From Megalopta genalis (lineage: Eukaryota > Arthropoda > Insecta > Hymenoptera > Halictidae): DNA of 64,000 nucleotides. Positions 1 to 13,532 of this stretch are shown here, piece by piece. The stretch is taken from the NCBI RefSeq assembly GCF_051020955.1, contig NC_135013.1, positions 37,587,302-37,651,301 on the forward strand. Reading direction: 5' to 3'. Under the pieces are notes generated by a model. That model was not told the DNA's origin. It was given only the letters and a program-made list of their open reading frames with translations, and ran no database searches. The position numbers were made by a program, and so were the translations under genes. Within the stretch, counting starts at the first letter, position 1, and every line of letters begins with the position of its first letter.

Positions 1-2152
1 CTCGTATTACCGTACGATTCGGTGTCCGACGGTGGTACTCCGTTTATCCAACGTAGCACCCACTGATAAAACTTTCTTTGTGCACTGGATTGCGCAGCAC
101 TTTGGCTAACGAACGAACACGTGCTGGTATCCATCGTGGACAGACATCAACTGAAGAAAACGGTTAGAGATTGCTGTGAAATTCGTATTTGAACTTTTTT
201 ACCTTCCATGTCAACAGTTCACGCGAAGACAAACGTAAACATTGACAAGATCACTAAGAGAAATGTATTCGTTTGTATCGAGGGGCTACATTAGAAGAGG
301 AATTTTTTAAATAGATTTCAAGCGAAACTGATCTGCAATCGCAATTCAATGGAGAAAGTATATTAATTAGCCGTGGGAGGGACTTATTTAATTATTTGAG
401 TAGCAATTGAATCGTCGTAGATGACAATAATGTACAGTGACTCCAAAATGTATTCCTACACCATTTAAAATAGAATTACATTTATTAGATAGATAGATAG
501 ATAGATAGATAGACTTACATTTTTTCCAGACGCTAGTGAGACTGGTTTAATAGACAATTTCAAATAAAATTTTGCAAAAATTGCAGTTGGTTGATACGAT
601 AAAGAAAATTCAAAAATGTTGGTTTTCAACATTCTTGCGAGCTTCTAACGAACAAGATAAAATCAATGATTTGTTCATGTCATTTAAAATGTTCGCACTT
701 AATATCTGTAGATAAAGAAAATGCATGCTCTGCAGGTAAACTTGCAACGGTTTGGAAAATTCTTTGCAGAGATGGCGTCACAGGTATTTTCTATTGAAAG
801 TCAATCGGCGTAGTCTCAAGAAGAAAGTAAAAAGTTTTTCTGTATTATTTGTCTACGAATTCTTGTATGTTTATGCAATTACTAGACTTCCTGATAGATT
901 TTGTTATCGACACCAGGGTTTTCTAAATTAAGGATGCCACGAAATCGTTATTAAATGATTCTGTTTCATCAAAGTTTGCGTTTTCACACATTTCACTCGA
1001 TAAATTCGCAATCTAATCGGCCGTTCTTGATTCAGATGGCAAACAGTGTTTCAGCTGCGGAGTACATAAAAATAAAAGTGACCTCTTGAAGTTATTTAAA
1101 TTATGGTAATACGAAAAATGTTTGCAGCTAAAAATAGAGCAAGACGCATTATTACTATACATTTTTGCTAAGCGAACAAACGTGTTTTTGTACTGATTAC
1201 TGTTTCTGTTATTATCGTCTTACTGGTATCGTTAACGATAACGAATTTGGCTTTAATTAGCTGGAAATATTAAGGGGAATGGAAGGGAAAAGTCCATCAT
1301 TGCAATAATCGTGTCAGGGAACAGGGAAACCAGGGTAAAATCGGCAAATTACGAGTTAACTCGCAAGTAGACCGTGACGGCGCTACTGGCGCCAAGAGTT
1401 GTCACTTTTCCGTTAACCGTTGTGCGAATCGGTGCGAAATATTTCGCGGTGCTGGTTCGTAGAGACAGGGTGATGTTCCAACAATTGTCTATGAAATATG
1501 TTAATTGATTGTGTGTGTTCGCATCACGTCACGCTTAAATAAGGTAAGCATCTTGGTGGGTTCCCTTTCGTAAAGTGATCGTTGATCTCGTGCAGGTTAA
1601 CCTTTCTTGCGTTTGACATTTTTTTTTAACGTTATAATATCCGCTTCGAACGGAAATTTTCGCTTCGCAAACTATCTCATCTTCGAATACGAAACCAGGG
1701 AAACCGTTTCTCACGATTCCCCGGGAATGTCAAGCAATAAATATGCTTTCTGCGTAGTTTGCGTAAGCGTATCTGCGATTCGAGTTTCGATAACGATTCA
1801 AAAAGCCATAACGACTTTTCACGTTGGATACATTGAATGGGACGATGATATCATTTTTTTATTTTAATTTTTTTAATGAAAATCGCGATCGAAAATCGAA
1901 AATTTGATGACTGATCATTTTTAGAATGATTATGATTTTGTTCGTGAATTATGGTCGCTGTATTTATGATTATTTACCAAGTTATGCATAGCAGAAATTT
2001 GCGCGGATCTTAAAGTATTTCAAAACATTACATTCGTTATGTTATCCGCGTTATTTTGATAATAATGTGTTTAAATTGATTTGCAAATATTTGATAAATG
2101 TTTATGCATGATTTCTTGTCAGTTTCATTAACCATTCATTTTCATGTTTCAG
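1..2152. other. Upstream region / probable 5' intron of CLIP-190
   Basis: I recognise no coding sequence here. The stretch is AT-rich with scattered stop codons in all frames. A GATA tetranucleotide run sits at 486-513. A good splice acceptor (TTTCAG) ends at 2152, just before the CLIP-190 start codon, so an untranslated first exon should lie upstream, either here or outside the window. A plausible donor (AAG then GTAAGC) is near 1542, but I cannot prove that it is used. Confidence 0.5.
486..513. repeat. (GATA)n microsatellite
   Basis: Seven tandem copies of a GATA/AGAT tetranucleotide are visible directly. It is a simple repeat with no coding context. Confidence 0.9.
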
Positions 2153-2183
2153 AGTTATATAACAATAAGTGAATATATATAAG

Positions 2184-5100
2184 ATGGGTGAGCCAAAACC
2201 ATCAGGATTAAGACCCCCTTCAAAAATTGGTCGGCCATGCAGCAATCTGCCACCAAGACCAGCAGTGCCACCTTCTCCTCCAAGACCTGCGATGAGTGAG
2301 TTTTTAATAATAATATTTGTTATATTTAATAATACATGCATGCTTTGAAGCAACTCTGTTCAATTGTTATTCGTTAATACATTACAATTTTACAGTGTGT
2401 CTTCGTATAAGTAAGAATGTAAACACCAAATAAAAACATTGATGTCTCTGTAATCGTATTAAATCATATTATAATTACAGGCAGTATTAGTAGATAAGAA
2501 CTAGCAACAGCTAGAATTCAATGCTAGTATAGAAGATACAGGAATTTGAATAAATAGAATGCTTCAATAAATGATGTTCCTAATATGTTTGTGGTTACAA
2601 GGCAATTTAGAGGATTTATAAGGTAACACTTCTGGATATACTGCTCCTGATGAATGAATTTGGATTTCCAAGGTAGACAAAATTATATAGACACTGAAAT
2701 CGGACTTTTTAGAAATGTATCTATTGTTGACTAGGAATTCCAATATGAAGCTTCTGAGAGTAGCAATTTAAGCTTTGGATCTTCAGGGTAAACAAAATTG
2801 AGTGATTGGTCTCTGTGAAAATATTTCTGTTACAAAAATAGCAAAAGCAATCCAATATGAAGCCTCTGGGAGCAGCAATTTAGGCTTAGGATCTTCATCA
2901 TAGACAAAGTTGAATGGAGGCTGTAATTGGCTTCTTAGAGACTGAAATTGATTTCTTAGAGATTGAAATTGGTTTCTTAGAGATTGAAATTGGTTTCTTA
3001 AAGACTAAATGGTTTGGTAAATCATAGGATGAAAGTCTTGGGACGAAAGTGTAGGGTCTAAGTTCAAGTCCAACGACTGTATTACTGTCGCCGTAGCTGA
3101 TCCAGATGAAAGATCGAGCTCGATCGACACTCAACGCGTCTAATTCCCCACGCCACGCGATCGAGTACGCCCACCAGACCCTGAGACGAGCGTGAACGAG
3201 TGGTTTTACAAGCGCGAGACCGCGAACTTCTCGCGAGTCGTTCTTCCACCTCTCACCGCAACGGATCTCGTCCGAGCGATCTGGTAAATACTATTCCCAC
3301 TAACAAACGGTCCCACTGCGGGCGCTTTGTTTCCTGGAAAAGATTCTCTGCGATCGTTCAGTGAATATCTCGTGCTCGTGCAATTACAATTACTACTACT
3401 ACTACTAACAGAAACATTCGACGAACTAGCCTTTACAACTCTTCTCAGCCTGGAGCAGGTCTGAATATCTTAATCTTATATCTTGATTTAAACTAGATGA
3501 AGCTATTTCTTTCTGTTTTATGTACCTTTTCATGCTCTCTCTTGAAATCTTGAATTATTCATAGTGTTTATCCCGGTTGTTATGTTCAGTGATTATGCGC
3601 TTGGCTGTGATATAAGTTGCAGGATTGAGCTCCATCACAAAGAGGTCTTCTCTAACATTTACGATGCTATATAACTTTAACATGTTCATTTATTTCTTAA
3701 CATATATCTTGCATGTCTTAAGTATTGTGGTCTTCAGGCTACTGTGATTTTCGTTCAACTCCCCGATCACTCTGTATATGTACTCTTCGTTTAGACTCGG
3801 AAGTCCACGTTCGATAAGAACCTTTGACGCCACGGATCTTCGTTCATCTGAATCAACATTTCTTGTATGATCCAATGCAATCTTTGTCTCCAGAGACTCG
3901 GGAATCCCAATCTCGTTTCTTAATCTCCAAGGACTCGTTTGCAGAGTCACCTCTTAGACATCTTCATCTCTAATTCCTTGTATCTTCATGTCCAATCTCT
4001 GTCCACCACTGGATTCTCAGAATAGCATTGTCTAACGCGTTTCAATAACTTCTTCAGGGTCAGCTTCAGTTTTAGAAAAACCTTATTTTAACAAAAAGAT
4101 CAAAGATTTGCATACTCTGTCCATACGTAGATTTTGAAAATAGTCAAAAATTGCTGCAAGGGTTAAGCTCGGGGAGTTGTCGGCGTTTGCAACGTGTACG
4201 AGAGCGAATAGACACGAGAGGAACCTAATTAAAATTTGCGGGCAGTGTTATGAATCATTGTAAGGCCTCGGCGAAGGAAACAAATGCGGCGCGCGTACAA
4301 AAGCTCGTGGCACCACGAATCGAGGGCACTTATCTTGCCTTATTGGTTCATCCAAGAGCAACGATGCTAGGAAGGGACACACGTCGGTGCACCTCGCGCG
4401 GTGCAGTCATCATCATCATCGCCGCGATGACGCATGCAGTTATGCAATCCGGCGTGTTTGTTGTACGCTCGATATCCAACCGTTTCGTCTTTCCTCCCAC
4501 GTGCGAGACCGCTTCCCTTATCCGGTAGGGCTTTTCGAACCACCCGTGATTTATACAGGGTGAACCGGCAAGAATCATCGCCGTAATCGCACCGAAACTG
4601 CAGCCCTTCGCCGCGGTTCCCCGTGCTTCTTTAATCAATAATAGCTCGACTATAGCTATCACCTGGCTGCAGATTTCATGTGCTTGGGAGAACAATGTCT
4701 AGGCAACGTACCAAGAGACATTAGAAAAGTTTTAGGAGACGTTTATTGTCTTCTTAAAAATTACCGAGAGAAGGACAGTTTTATTTAACTACTGCGGCTC
4801 TGCAGGAAAATTTTAGCTCGCACGAGGATCTGCAATTCAATTGCAAAGACAATTGTCTTGACTGAAGTGACTTGGAGGGTTGCTAGCAGCTGTTGACCCT
4901 CTTAAGTTCTCCCGAATCTTTCATCCTCGAAGCTCAGACTCTTAAAGCTGCAGTAGACGCGGCGAGTCATGGTCAGACACTGCATATTCGATGCTAGTTC
5001 AGCCAACCTCCCGAACAGTTGCATAATCTTGGCCAAGAATGAAAAACAAGGGAGCATTTTCAGCTTTTTCTTTTGCTCCCATTTTCCTGTAGCTTGGAAA

Positions 5101-8100
5101 ATGTCCAAGGTGATTTTCATCCACCCTATATCCGTGTATACACGTACCCCGTTCTTACCGGGGTATCGTGTCGACGAATGTTCGATCTCGGATTTCGCAA
5201 CGCGATCGCGAGTACCAAGGTAATGATGTCAATTTTCAACTTGACAGGGAAACGGATACGTTCACGATACTCGATATTATCTGCACTACGACCCGATTGT
5301 TGGCGAGGAAATCGATGAAAGTGGCGTCTGCAGGCTTCTGCACTCTCGTATGCCGGGCATCCTTGCTGGATTAGTTCCAAGACGCATCCCAATTCTTGCA
5401 CATTATAGGACGTTGACTCTGCGCGATTTTCTTTTTCGGCTGCTTCGCTTGCATAAGTTGCAACCGTTCCTCTAGAATTTTAAGTTTGGGAGCTCTCGGT
5501 ATTAAGACGCGGCTGATTTTTGAAGATGGAGACAATCGTATTAGGTCTACCGGAAAGTTCTGTCCGATAATGTCATTGCAAATTTCGATAGGTATGCACA
5601 TATGTTCATTTCAGACATATATTTTTGAAAAATGTTACTCACAAATTGCCATCACGCTGGCAAGAGGTCACAATAAATATTACTAAATTTATGAAAAATC
5701 TATTGTTTCCTTTCATTTCTTAAACGGACAGAACTTTCCGATAGACCTAATATAACATTTTGTGTTCAAAGCAATTATACCTCTTGGAGATTGGAACATT
5801 TTTCCTCAATAACTTGTAGAAAGAAGTATGTGTACATTTGATTCGTGGTTGCTTCGAAGCACCTTCAAGAGGTGATGGATTAAATCATAGATAAATTGTG
5901 TGCTCTGTGATATCTAGGGCTGATATCCAGTTCCTGTGGATGAGATTATTGTTACAATTTATTGAACAATTTTCTTCAGAAATTCTTAATTGTTGATCTT
6001 CGATTTTGAAAGAACTATTAGAAAACTATAGATAAGTTGTTCAGATTAGAGATTCTTGCGAACAATTCATTTTAATGTGGATTGTATATCAAATTATCGT
6101 AGATTCCAGACGATGTTTTTCAGAAATTCTTAATTGTTGATCTTCGATTTTGAAAGAACTATTAGAAAACTATAGATAAGTTGTTCAGATTAGAGATTCT
6201 TGCGAACAATTCATTTTAATGTGGATTGTATATCAAATTATCGTAGATTCCAGACGATGTTTTTCAGAAATTCTTAATTGTTGATCTTCGATTTTGAAAG
6301 AACTATTAGAAAACTATAGATAAGTTGTTCAGATTAGAGATTCTTGCGAACAATTCATTTTAATGTGGATTGTATATCAAATTATCGTAGAGAGATTCCA
6401 GACGATGTTTTTCAGAAATTCTTAATTGTTGATCTTCGATTTTGAAAGAACTATTAGAAAACTATAGATAAGTTGTTCAGATTAGAGATTCTTGCGACAA
6501 ATTCATTTTAATATGGATTGTGTATAAAATTATCGTAGATTCCAGACGATGTTTTTCAGAAATTCTTAATTGTTGATCTTCGATTTTGAAAGAACTATTA
6601 GAAAACTATAGATAAGTTGTTCAGATTATAGATACTTGCGAAAAATTCATTTTAACATGGATCGTGGATAAGATTATCGTAGCTTCTAGACGATTTTTTT
6701 CAGGAATTCTGAATTGTTGATCTTCGATTTTGAAAGAGCTATTAGTAAAGTGTAAATAAGTTGTTGAGATCCGAGATTAGCGACTCAAGTTCAAGTATGT
6801 ATTGGATTATGGATTCCTCTATATTTAAACAATGTATAATAGAAAAAGATTCGACGCTCATTCACCAGCATTCTCGAAATTCCTCGGTCGATTCATCGTC
6901 GCATGTGTCGGCCAGTTGGCAAGCATAACATTCGCATGTTTACACGTTTTTTTTGTTGCTGTTGCTCTTGCGATTAGCATTCGTAGATCAGGATCGCCTA
7001 AGGCGACGATCTTTCGTTCTGACGCAATCGGCCCGACGGTGATCGACACACCGGCTTGTCACCGTCGCCTAAATATGGGAAGATAACTAGCCTCGTGGAC
7101 ACGCGAACGAAGATGTCGCATATTTTCGGCCTGATTAGCATACGTTGGTCAGTTTTTGGTTTCGACTGACGGCGAATGGCGCCGATGATGTTGCAACTTC
7201 GATCGAAATCTCAATCCTCTTACGTGGATCTCGACACAATAGGAAATTCTTTGTTCGAACAGTGCAATTTTTCTGTTAACATAATTCTTGAGCACGGAGT
7301 TACGTTGCCTCTCAATACAGAAAATTTGCACCATTCTCTTATAATTCGTTAAAAATTATTTTTGCACTGTTCTGCGATTTATTGAAGGCCTCTTCGACGA
7401 TCGATACAAGTTAGTATCACAGATCCTGAAGATAAATCTTATCTGCCTATTTGCAATCTTCTAGTCTCTGGTCTCGATAATAATTGCCTGATAAATTTTT
7501 AAACACTAATTCCCATGATTCATAATTGATCAACCCTTTGCACCCGAGCGATAATTGGTATTTATAAAAAAAAAATTGCTATACCATATTCCAAAATAAC
7601 TTTTACATTATCAAATTTGCTGATATTCAAGAAACTGTTGAAACCATAACTGTTGTATGCACAGATCGCATAGAATGCATTAAGTCTTACAAGATGGAAG
7701 CAAATTGAATTTAAAGTTAAATCGGCTTCGAGTGCAAAGGGTTGAGAGGATCAATTTAAACGTTAGCGGCAGTATTAACCCCTTGACATACCATTTTCTT
7801 CGCAGTTACTGCGATTAGGAATTTTTCGATCGCAATAATTTCTGAAAAGGGAAAGAAAATTGATGCTTATCGTGTGCTCAAATTTACTCGAACGCTTAAA
7901 TATTGGTGAGAAGAGATTAGAATTTTATTCCAATTTTGAAGGACAAAATTACTAGAAATTTTCACGACGAGTCGGACTCGTCAAAGTACGGCAAGGGGTG
8001 ACAAATGTGTACTCAAACATTGGATAATTGATCCCATCGATTTCTCGCGAAGAAAGCGAACCAGCGAACGTTCGACTGTAGCGGAAAAGTCGGCGAATGC

Positions 8101-11100
8101 GGGAAACGCGTGCAGTTCCGCAATGCAGTCGCGGGGAGCTTCGATTTCTGAATCAACTCTCCTGTTTCCATCAATCATCCAGCCGCATCGATCCGCGGCG
8201 TAATCGTAGAAAAGTTGAAACGCCGACGTAGCTCGGAGTTCCTTGATAGATCAGCGAGCCGACCGTTCGGCTCGAGCGAGAATCGATTCTAGATGAGGAT
8301 CACAGATTTATCCGGATCTCATTACCTACGGACATTAGATTAGATTCCAGGAACAAAACTGCTACCTGTTCGCGGCGGTAGTAATCGAATAGGTTTACAC
8401 CATTAACCTTGCTTATGTATGGGGACACCCTGTAGTATCGAGATTGTATGACTGCGTACACGGATCGCGTTACGATCGGTCATGGTGATTGACGCTGCGT
8501 TTATTTCGGAAGGATCGATGCATAAATCCTTGGCGTGCAACTATTCACCGAAAGAGAACCGTGTTCCGTCCAATCGGGCCGCCATTTTGCAAAACGAAAA
8601 ATAAGCTCGCGTTCGCCAAGGTGGTTCGCGCTGTGAAAACACGATGAAAATGTTCATTGATTTCTTTTTTTTTGTTTTTTTTTGGTATCGCGAAAGTAAT
8701 TGTAAACGCAGTATTTTTAGACTTCTCAAGGTCCTCTCGCTCGGTGTTCCTTTTCGATCATTCTTCTAATGATGATTCATTCGACGTTTATTCTATATAT
8801 AGTATTTGAGAATTGGAACACTGTTGTCGCGTTTTTTTTTCTCTCTTTTCGCTGTGTCCTTTTGGTAGCGTTGACCGACAGTTGTGAACGTAGGTTTTTC
8901 GTTGAATAATCGGGTAGTTGTATTGAATCAAGAGTGGCACTTGTTTACTCTCTGACACGAGGTCGACACTGTAACGAAATATTTGTAGTAATGATTCATT
9001 TGCTTACAGAAAGAACCTTTCAGCGAGTGTATTTGACATACGTCTGATAATAAAACGCGTTCGCAGATATAATACATAATTTCTGAAACTGAAAGTAGTT
9101 TCTTCGAATCGAATTCAATCGCAAGCGAGAAATAATAGCAGCCTCTTACTACTACGACGACGACGCTCTCGTTGCTGCAAACGAACGCCGAATTGTCGCT
9201 GAAAGAATACGAACGTCGAAAATTCCGATCGATCGCCGAAGGAAAAATCAGCAGATCGATCAGCGTTCTAATCGCGGATCGATCTCGTCGAACAGAAACA
9301 CAGCCGCCCACGCGAACGACCTACTACCACCGTCTCGCCCACGTTCCCTCATGAATAATTAATTAAATCGCGAATCGCGGTATTTTTCTCGGTTTTTCTG
9401 CCGGAGGTGGCGAGATAGCGCGCTCGCCTTGCGTTCTAATTGAATTAAAAACGAGACAGCTTTATCTGCGGTCGCGTTATTTTTGCCGGTCGCTTCGACA
9501 GCCCGCGAAAACATGGCGACTTCTTTCCGGCGCACGGCGACCGGTCGAATATTACGATCTATCTCGGAGGCCGATCGATCATAACAGGCGAACACACCTT
9601 CTTAATTGCTCTTTTACATAACTGTCCACTTGGGAATGAAATTAACTTCCTGCCGGGACGCGACACGCGGCGCCGCCGTTAATCAGTCCATTGAGCACCG
9701 TTCGAAAACACATCCGCGTTTATTATACGTAATTGCTCGATTTTTCGAGACCCTGTTCTGTCGATCTTTAAGCATGCCTCGTGTTCAGAAAAAGGAAAGT
9801 CTTGTTTCAGAAAAGATTCCGGAGGTAGATTCTTTTTTTCATAATACGTGCAGAATTAGTCTGGGTTAGATCACTTATTTAAACAATCGTGGGCATTGAA
9901 TGAACCATTGAGTATACTATTGAATACGATAATGAATACTGAATATTAATATCATGATTTATACAATATAAAGTCTTTAATCGATGTTACCTTGTGAAAC
10001 GTTTATTGTACACGTCCGCCTTGGTTTGCCCCGACGAATTTCTATCGAGCTGGTCGATGGGAACGTAGAAGCTTGTCCCCGAGTAAGCATGCTTTGTCCC
10101 TGTACGATTTGCATTGTTTCTGCGTTGTTTTGCATGATCACAGACCAGATGGAACATCTCTGGGAAACGCACGGCCGTCGGTTAAGCGAGGCTGGCCTGC
10201 GCAGAGGATCAGGTGGGTGCTTCGTTGATTTTTGTATTCCTGTTTTCCTATTTTCCGGCTTGGAACGATGCTGGACGCTTAAACGCCGACCAAAAACTGT
10301 ATAATCGATTCAATTCTATCGTTTCGTTTCGTTTCGTTTCTGTAGAATTATTATTGATATATGTATAATGATCGCGTTCGCCATTCCAGCGTCGTTCTAA
10401 AAACCGCGCACTATCTGAGTTAGTAGCACGAATGTTCCAAGCTTGTTTCGAAATGTTTGTTTTATTGTGAACGTGGCTGATGATCGTGAGAATGCTCCAG
10501 CTTTTACAAGAATGCAACATTGCTGCATGGTTACAATTAGCGTTCATTTATCTCAGCGCTATCATTCCCAGGAGCATGCTAATTGGGAAACTGCAGAAAG
10601 ATTTTTAATTGAAATTATGCCTGGATATCCAGTTCAACGACAATTAAAATCTTTTTGCGTGTATAGAATGATGTTTAAAGCAGCGCCACGATTTATACGA
10701 ATAAAAGAAATCCTGGGTTCCTTCGGTCTAGCTTCCCCCAGTGACGAAGATTCATTTCTCCATTAATCCTTACTTTTGCGAGGCGCAAATTGAACTGTCC
10801 TTCGGAATGATCACGGTGTACGTCAATTATTGATGCATTACGAGAATGTGAAAAAATTCTTCAGCCCTTTTACAACGTAGAATTGAGCTTTCTCTCAGCG
10901 AGATCTGCCTACAGCTTCGCCATCTTGGACGACCGAGCGACAAGATGTCTTACCACGCGTTCAAGTCACCGGCGCTGCAGGTCGCACTACAGCACTACCG
11001 TTGCAGAAAATTGTTAACGCATTATCTACCAATAATTATTTCATTGTTTCAAATCATCTACGATCTAGAAGTATATCTTAATTAATTGTAATTTCAACAA

Positions 11101-13483
11101 AATCTCTCAATTCTTGGAAGATCGAAGTTTTTCCGTGGATTCACATTTTTGAGTAGATAAAGCGTTAATTTATCCCAATCCTTTGCTTATCGATAGTATC
11201 GATTATTGTAGAAGGTAATTCGCTAGCATTAAATCGCACAACGAAATTGCATTTAGGAAATGTCACTGAGGGGTTCAGGAAAAAAAATGCTTGGAAGAGA
11301 AACTTGAAAAATTCGGAACACCTACGACTTCTAAATAAAGAAATGAAAGCTCTCCGTCTTTTAACGAAGAAATGAACAATCCCTGAGTCTATTAAACGAA
11401 CTTGTCGTTGTCGGACAGATACTAGTGTCGTCCTGACAGAAGACACCGACAGCTTTATAATAGGAGACCGAGTATGGGTCGGCGGAACGAAACCCGGCGC
11501 GATCGCTTACATCGGGGAAACCCAGTTTGCGCCTGGAGACTGGGCTGGAGTGGTCCTCGACGAACCAATCGGTAAGATCCATCATCATCATCATCATCAT
11601 CGAATGATTCTTGACCCATTACCCGCCACTTTTCACTCGCAAGCACGTATTATAATTCGATCACCTTCGAGGGTGTACTCTAGTCTAGACACGAGAGTGA
11701 CTTCACGACCTTTTTAACACGAAACTACTTCGTGCTCGTTATTGTGCTTTACTTTAAAATCATACATTCTACAAAAATTATGCAGAACTTACGTGGAACC
11801 GTCGTAGGATCGTAATAATAGTTGCAAAGCGTTGCGTTTTAATTCTGAAAGTGTACAAAAAAGAAGGTTTAGCGATCCGCGTAATTTATTTACAATAACA
11901 AAAATTCTATTCAAATAATTGAATTGGTCATAGTTAGCTCTACGAAACTCTTGCCCTAACAAAGAATGATGTTGCATGACTTCAGTTCAACTTAGAGTTT
12001 AGTTTCAAGCTGTCTAGATTTCATAGAGAAATCATCATATCCTTTGATCTTCCTTTCTGGACGATTCCCGTGCAATCATTTCCCGGTCCTCGAATCAAAA
12101 TCGATCTTCGATCGCAAGAGTACGGTCAAAGATAGGGGTCGAAACGAACCTGAGCATCCCGAATCATACAGTAGTTAGAAAGTTGACTTTTCCGAGGGTG
12201 AAAGACTGACGAGAAGTCGATGCACTTCAGGAAAGAACGACGGATCGGTGGCTGGCTGCCGTTACTTCCAGTGCGAGGCTAAGCGCGGGATTTTCTCGCG
12301 GCTGACCAGGTTGACCAGGGAGGCGATATCCGACTCGATGATGTCGCCAACGCAGAGGACACCGACGACACCGCCGGACAGCATGAAGGGGAGCCTCGGG
12401 AGGACCATCTGCCCGTCGTTAAGTAAGGATCGGTACAAGAGATACTATCCTCGCCCGTAGTCCGCTTTGAATGTTGGGACGTCGAAAGCTGCGAGCTCGA
12501 AAAACGCGGGAAGATGGAGGTTCCCCGTTGACCTTGGATCCCCGTGAATTTTGCAGTCCCCCGTCGACAGTCCTCCCGTGATATAATGAACTGCAGAATT
12601 CTACGGATCCCGGCTTTCGAAGAACGCCGTAGATCGTCCCTAATCGCACGCGCACGTAGATTAATGTAGACCGCACTGTACGGACGCTCAGTAGAATTTA
12701 TTATTGTAAATGTACCTCCTAACCATGTAGCAAGCTGTAGTCCTTAGTGTATTTATCTTCGTACGCACTTATGCTCCTTGATCTGGTGGCGCAGGCACGG
12801 GCCGCGAGCCTTCTTTGCTCGGGGCTGCCCTAAATTGTTCTCAGGGGCGATTTTCTGCTTCGAGTAGGCGTGGCTTCGCTGCTCCGAGTGGGCGTGGTTT
12901 CGCTGTTCCCTATCTTAGCGGAACTGGGGTTATGTTCGTAGAGAAATCTGTGCTCGTGCTTGCTCCAGCAGAGTCTGCTGCGTCTTTAGATGTCTATCTA
13001 TGTAGTCGTATTGCACGTCGCATTGTGTTTTAGTATTTTTAGTAAATAAATCGGATCTGCGCCGATTCCTTACCCTTTTCACCGTCAATAAATGTATAAA
13101 AGAACCCAGAGTCTGGATCCAAGCATTTCCTCTGTACACTCCGGCTGGAACATGTTGGCCGTTCAAGGTCACTGAACGGTTGCCCTCCTCCACGCTGTTC
13201 TTTCTTTGCTCCGCCCATTATCCCGCTAATTCCCTTTCTCTCCCTTTTCTATATATATTCAGAAAATCAAAAAGATTCAAAGGAGATTACATAAACGGAA
13301 ATAGGTAAGGTGACCTTGAACGACCGCGCCATCTCTCTGTCATTGCACAGGAGGTTCCAGGTAGATTTTTTCTTCCTTTGTAATGGAGGAAATCTTGCAG
13401 AGACTAATTGCATTCGTGGTGATTCCTTTCTTTGGGAGGGGTCAAAGGTAATCTTTATGGTAGATTTGCCTCGGGTGGGGGGG

Positions 13484-13532
<49 letters not shown>

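Larger units (their letters stand above)
2296..10143 (+). other. Long first coding intron of CLIP-190
   Basis: About 7.8 kb between the N-terminal exon and the cassette exon. It contains a diverged duplication near 2740-2925, a 21-bp minisatellite (2922-3005), a mariner-like short element (5541-5750) and a 144-bp tandem array (about 5964-6790). The rest shows no protein similarity that I recognise. Introns of this size next to the 5' end often hold alternative promoters, but I can point to none with confidence. Confidence 0.6.

Noticed and set aside
5964..6790. CRISPR-like regular repeats
   Set aside because: The repeat fills the whole period with no unique spacers, and the genome is eukaryotic.
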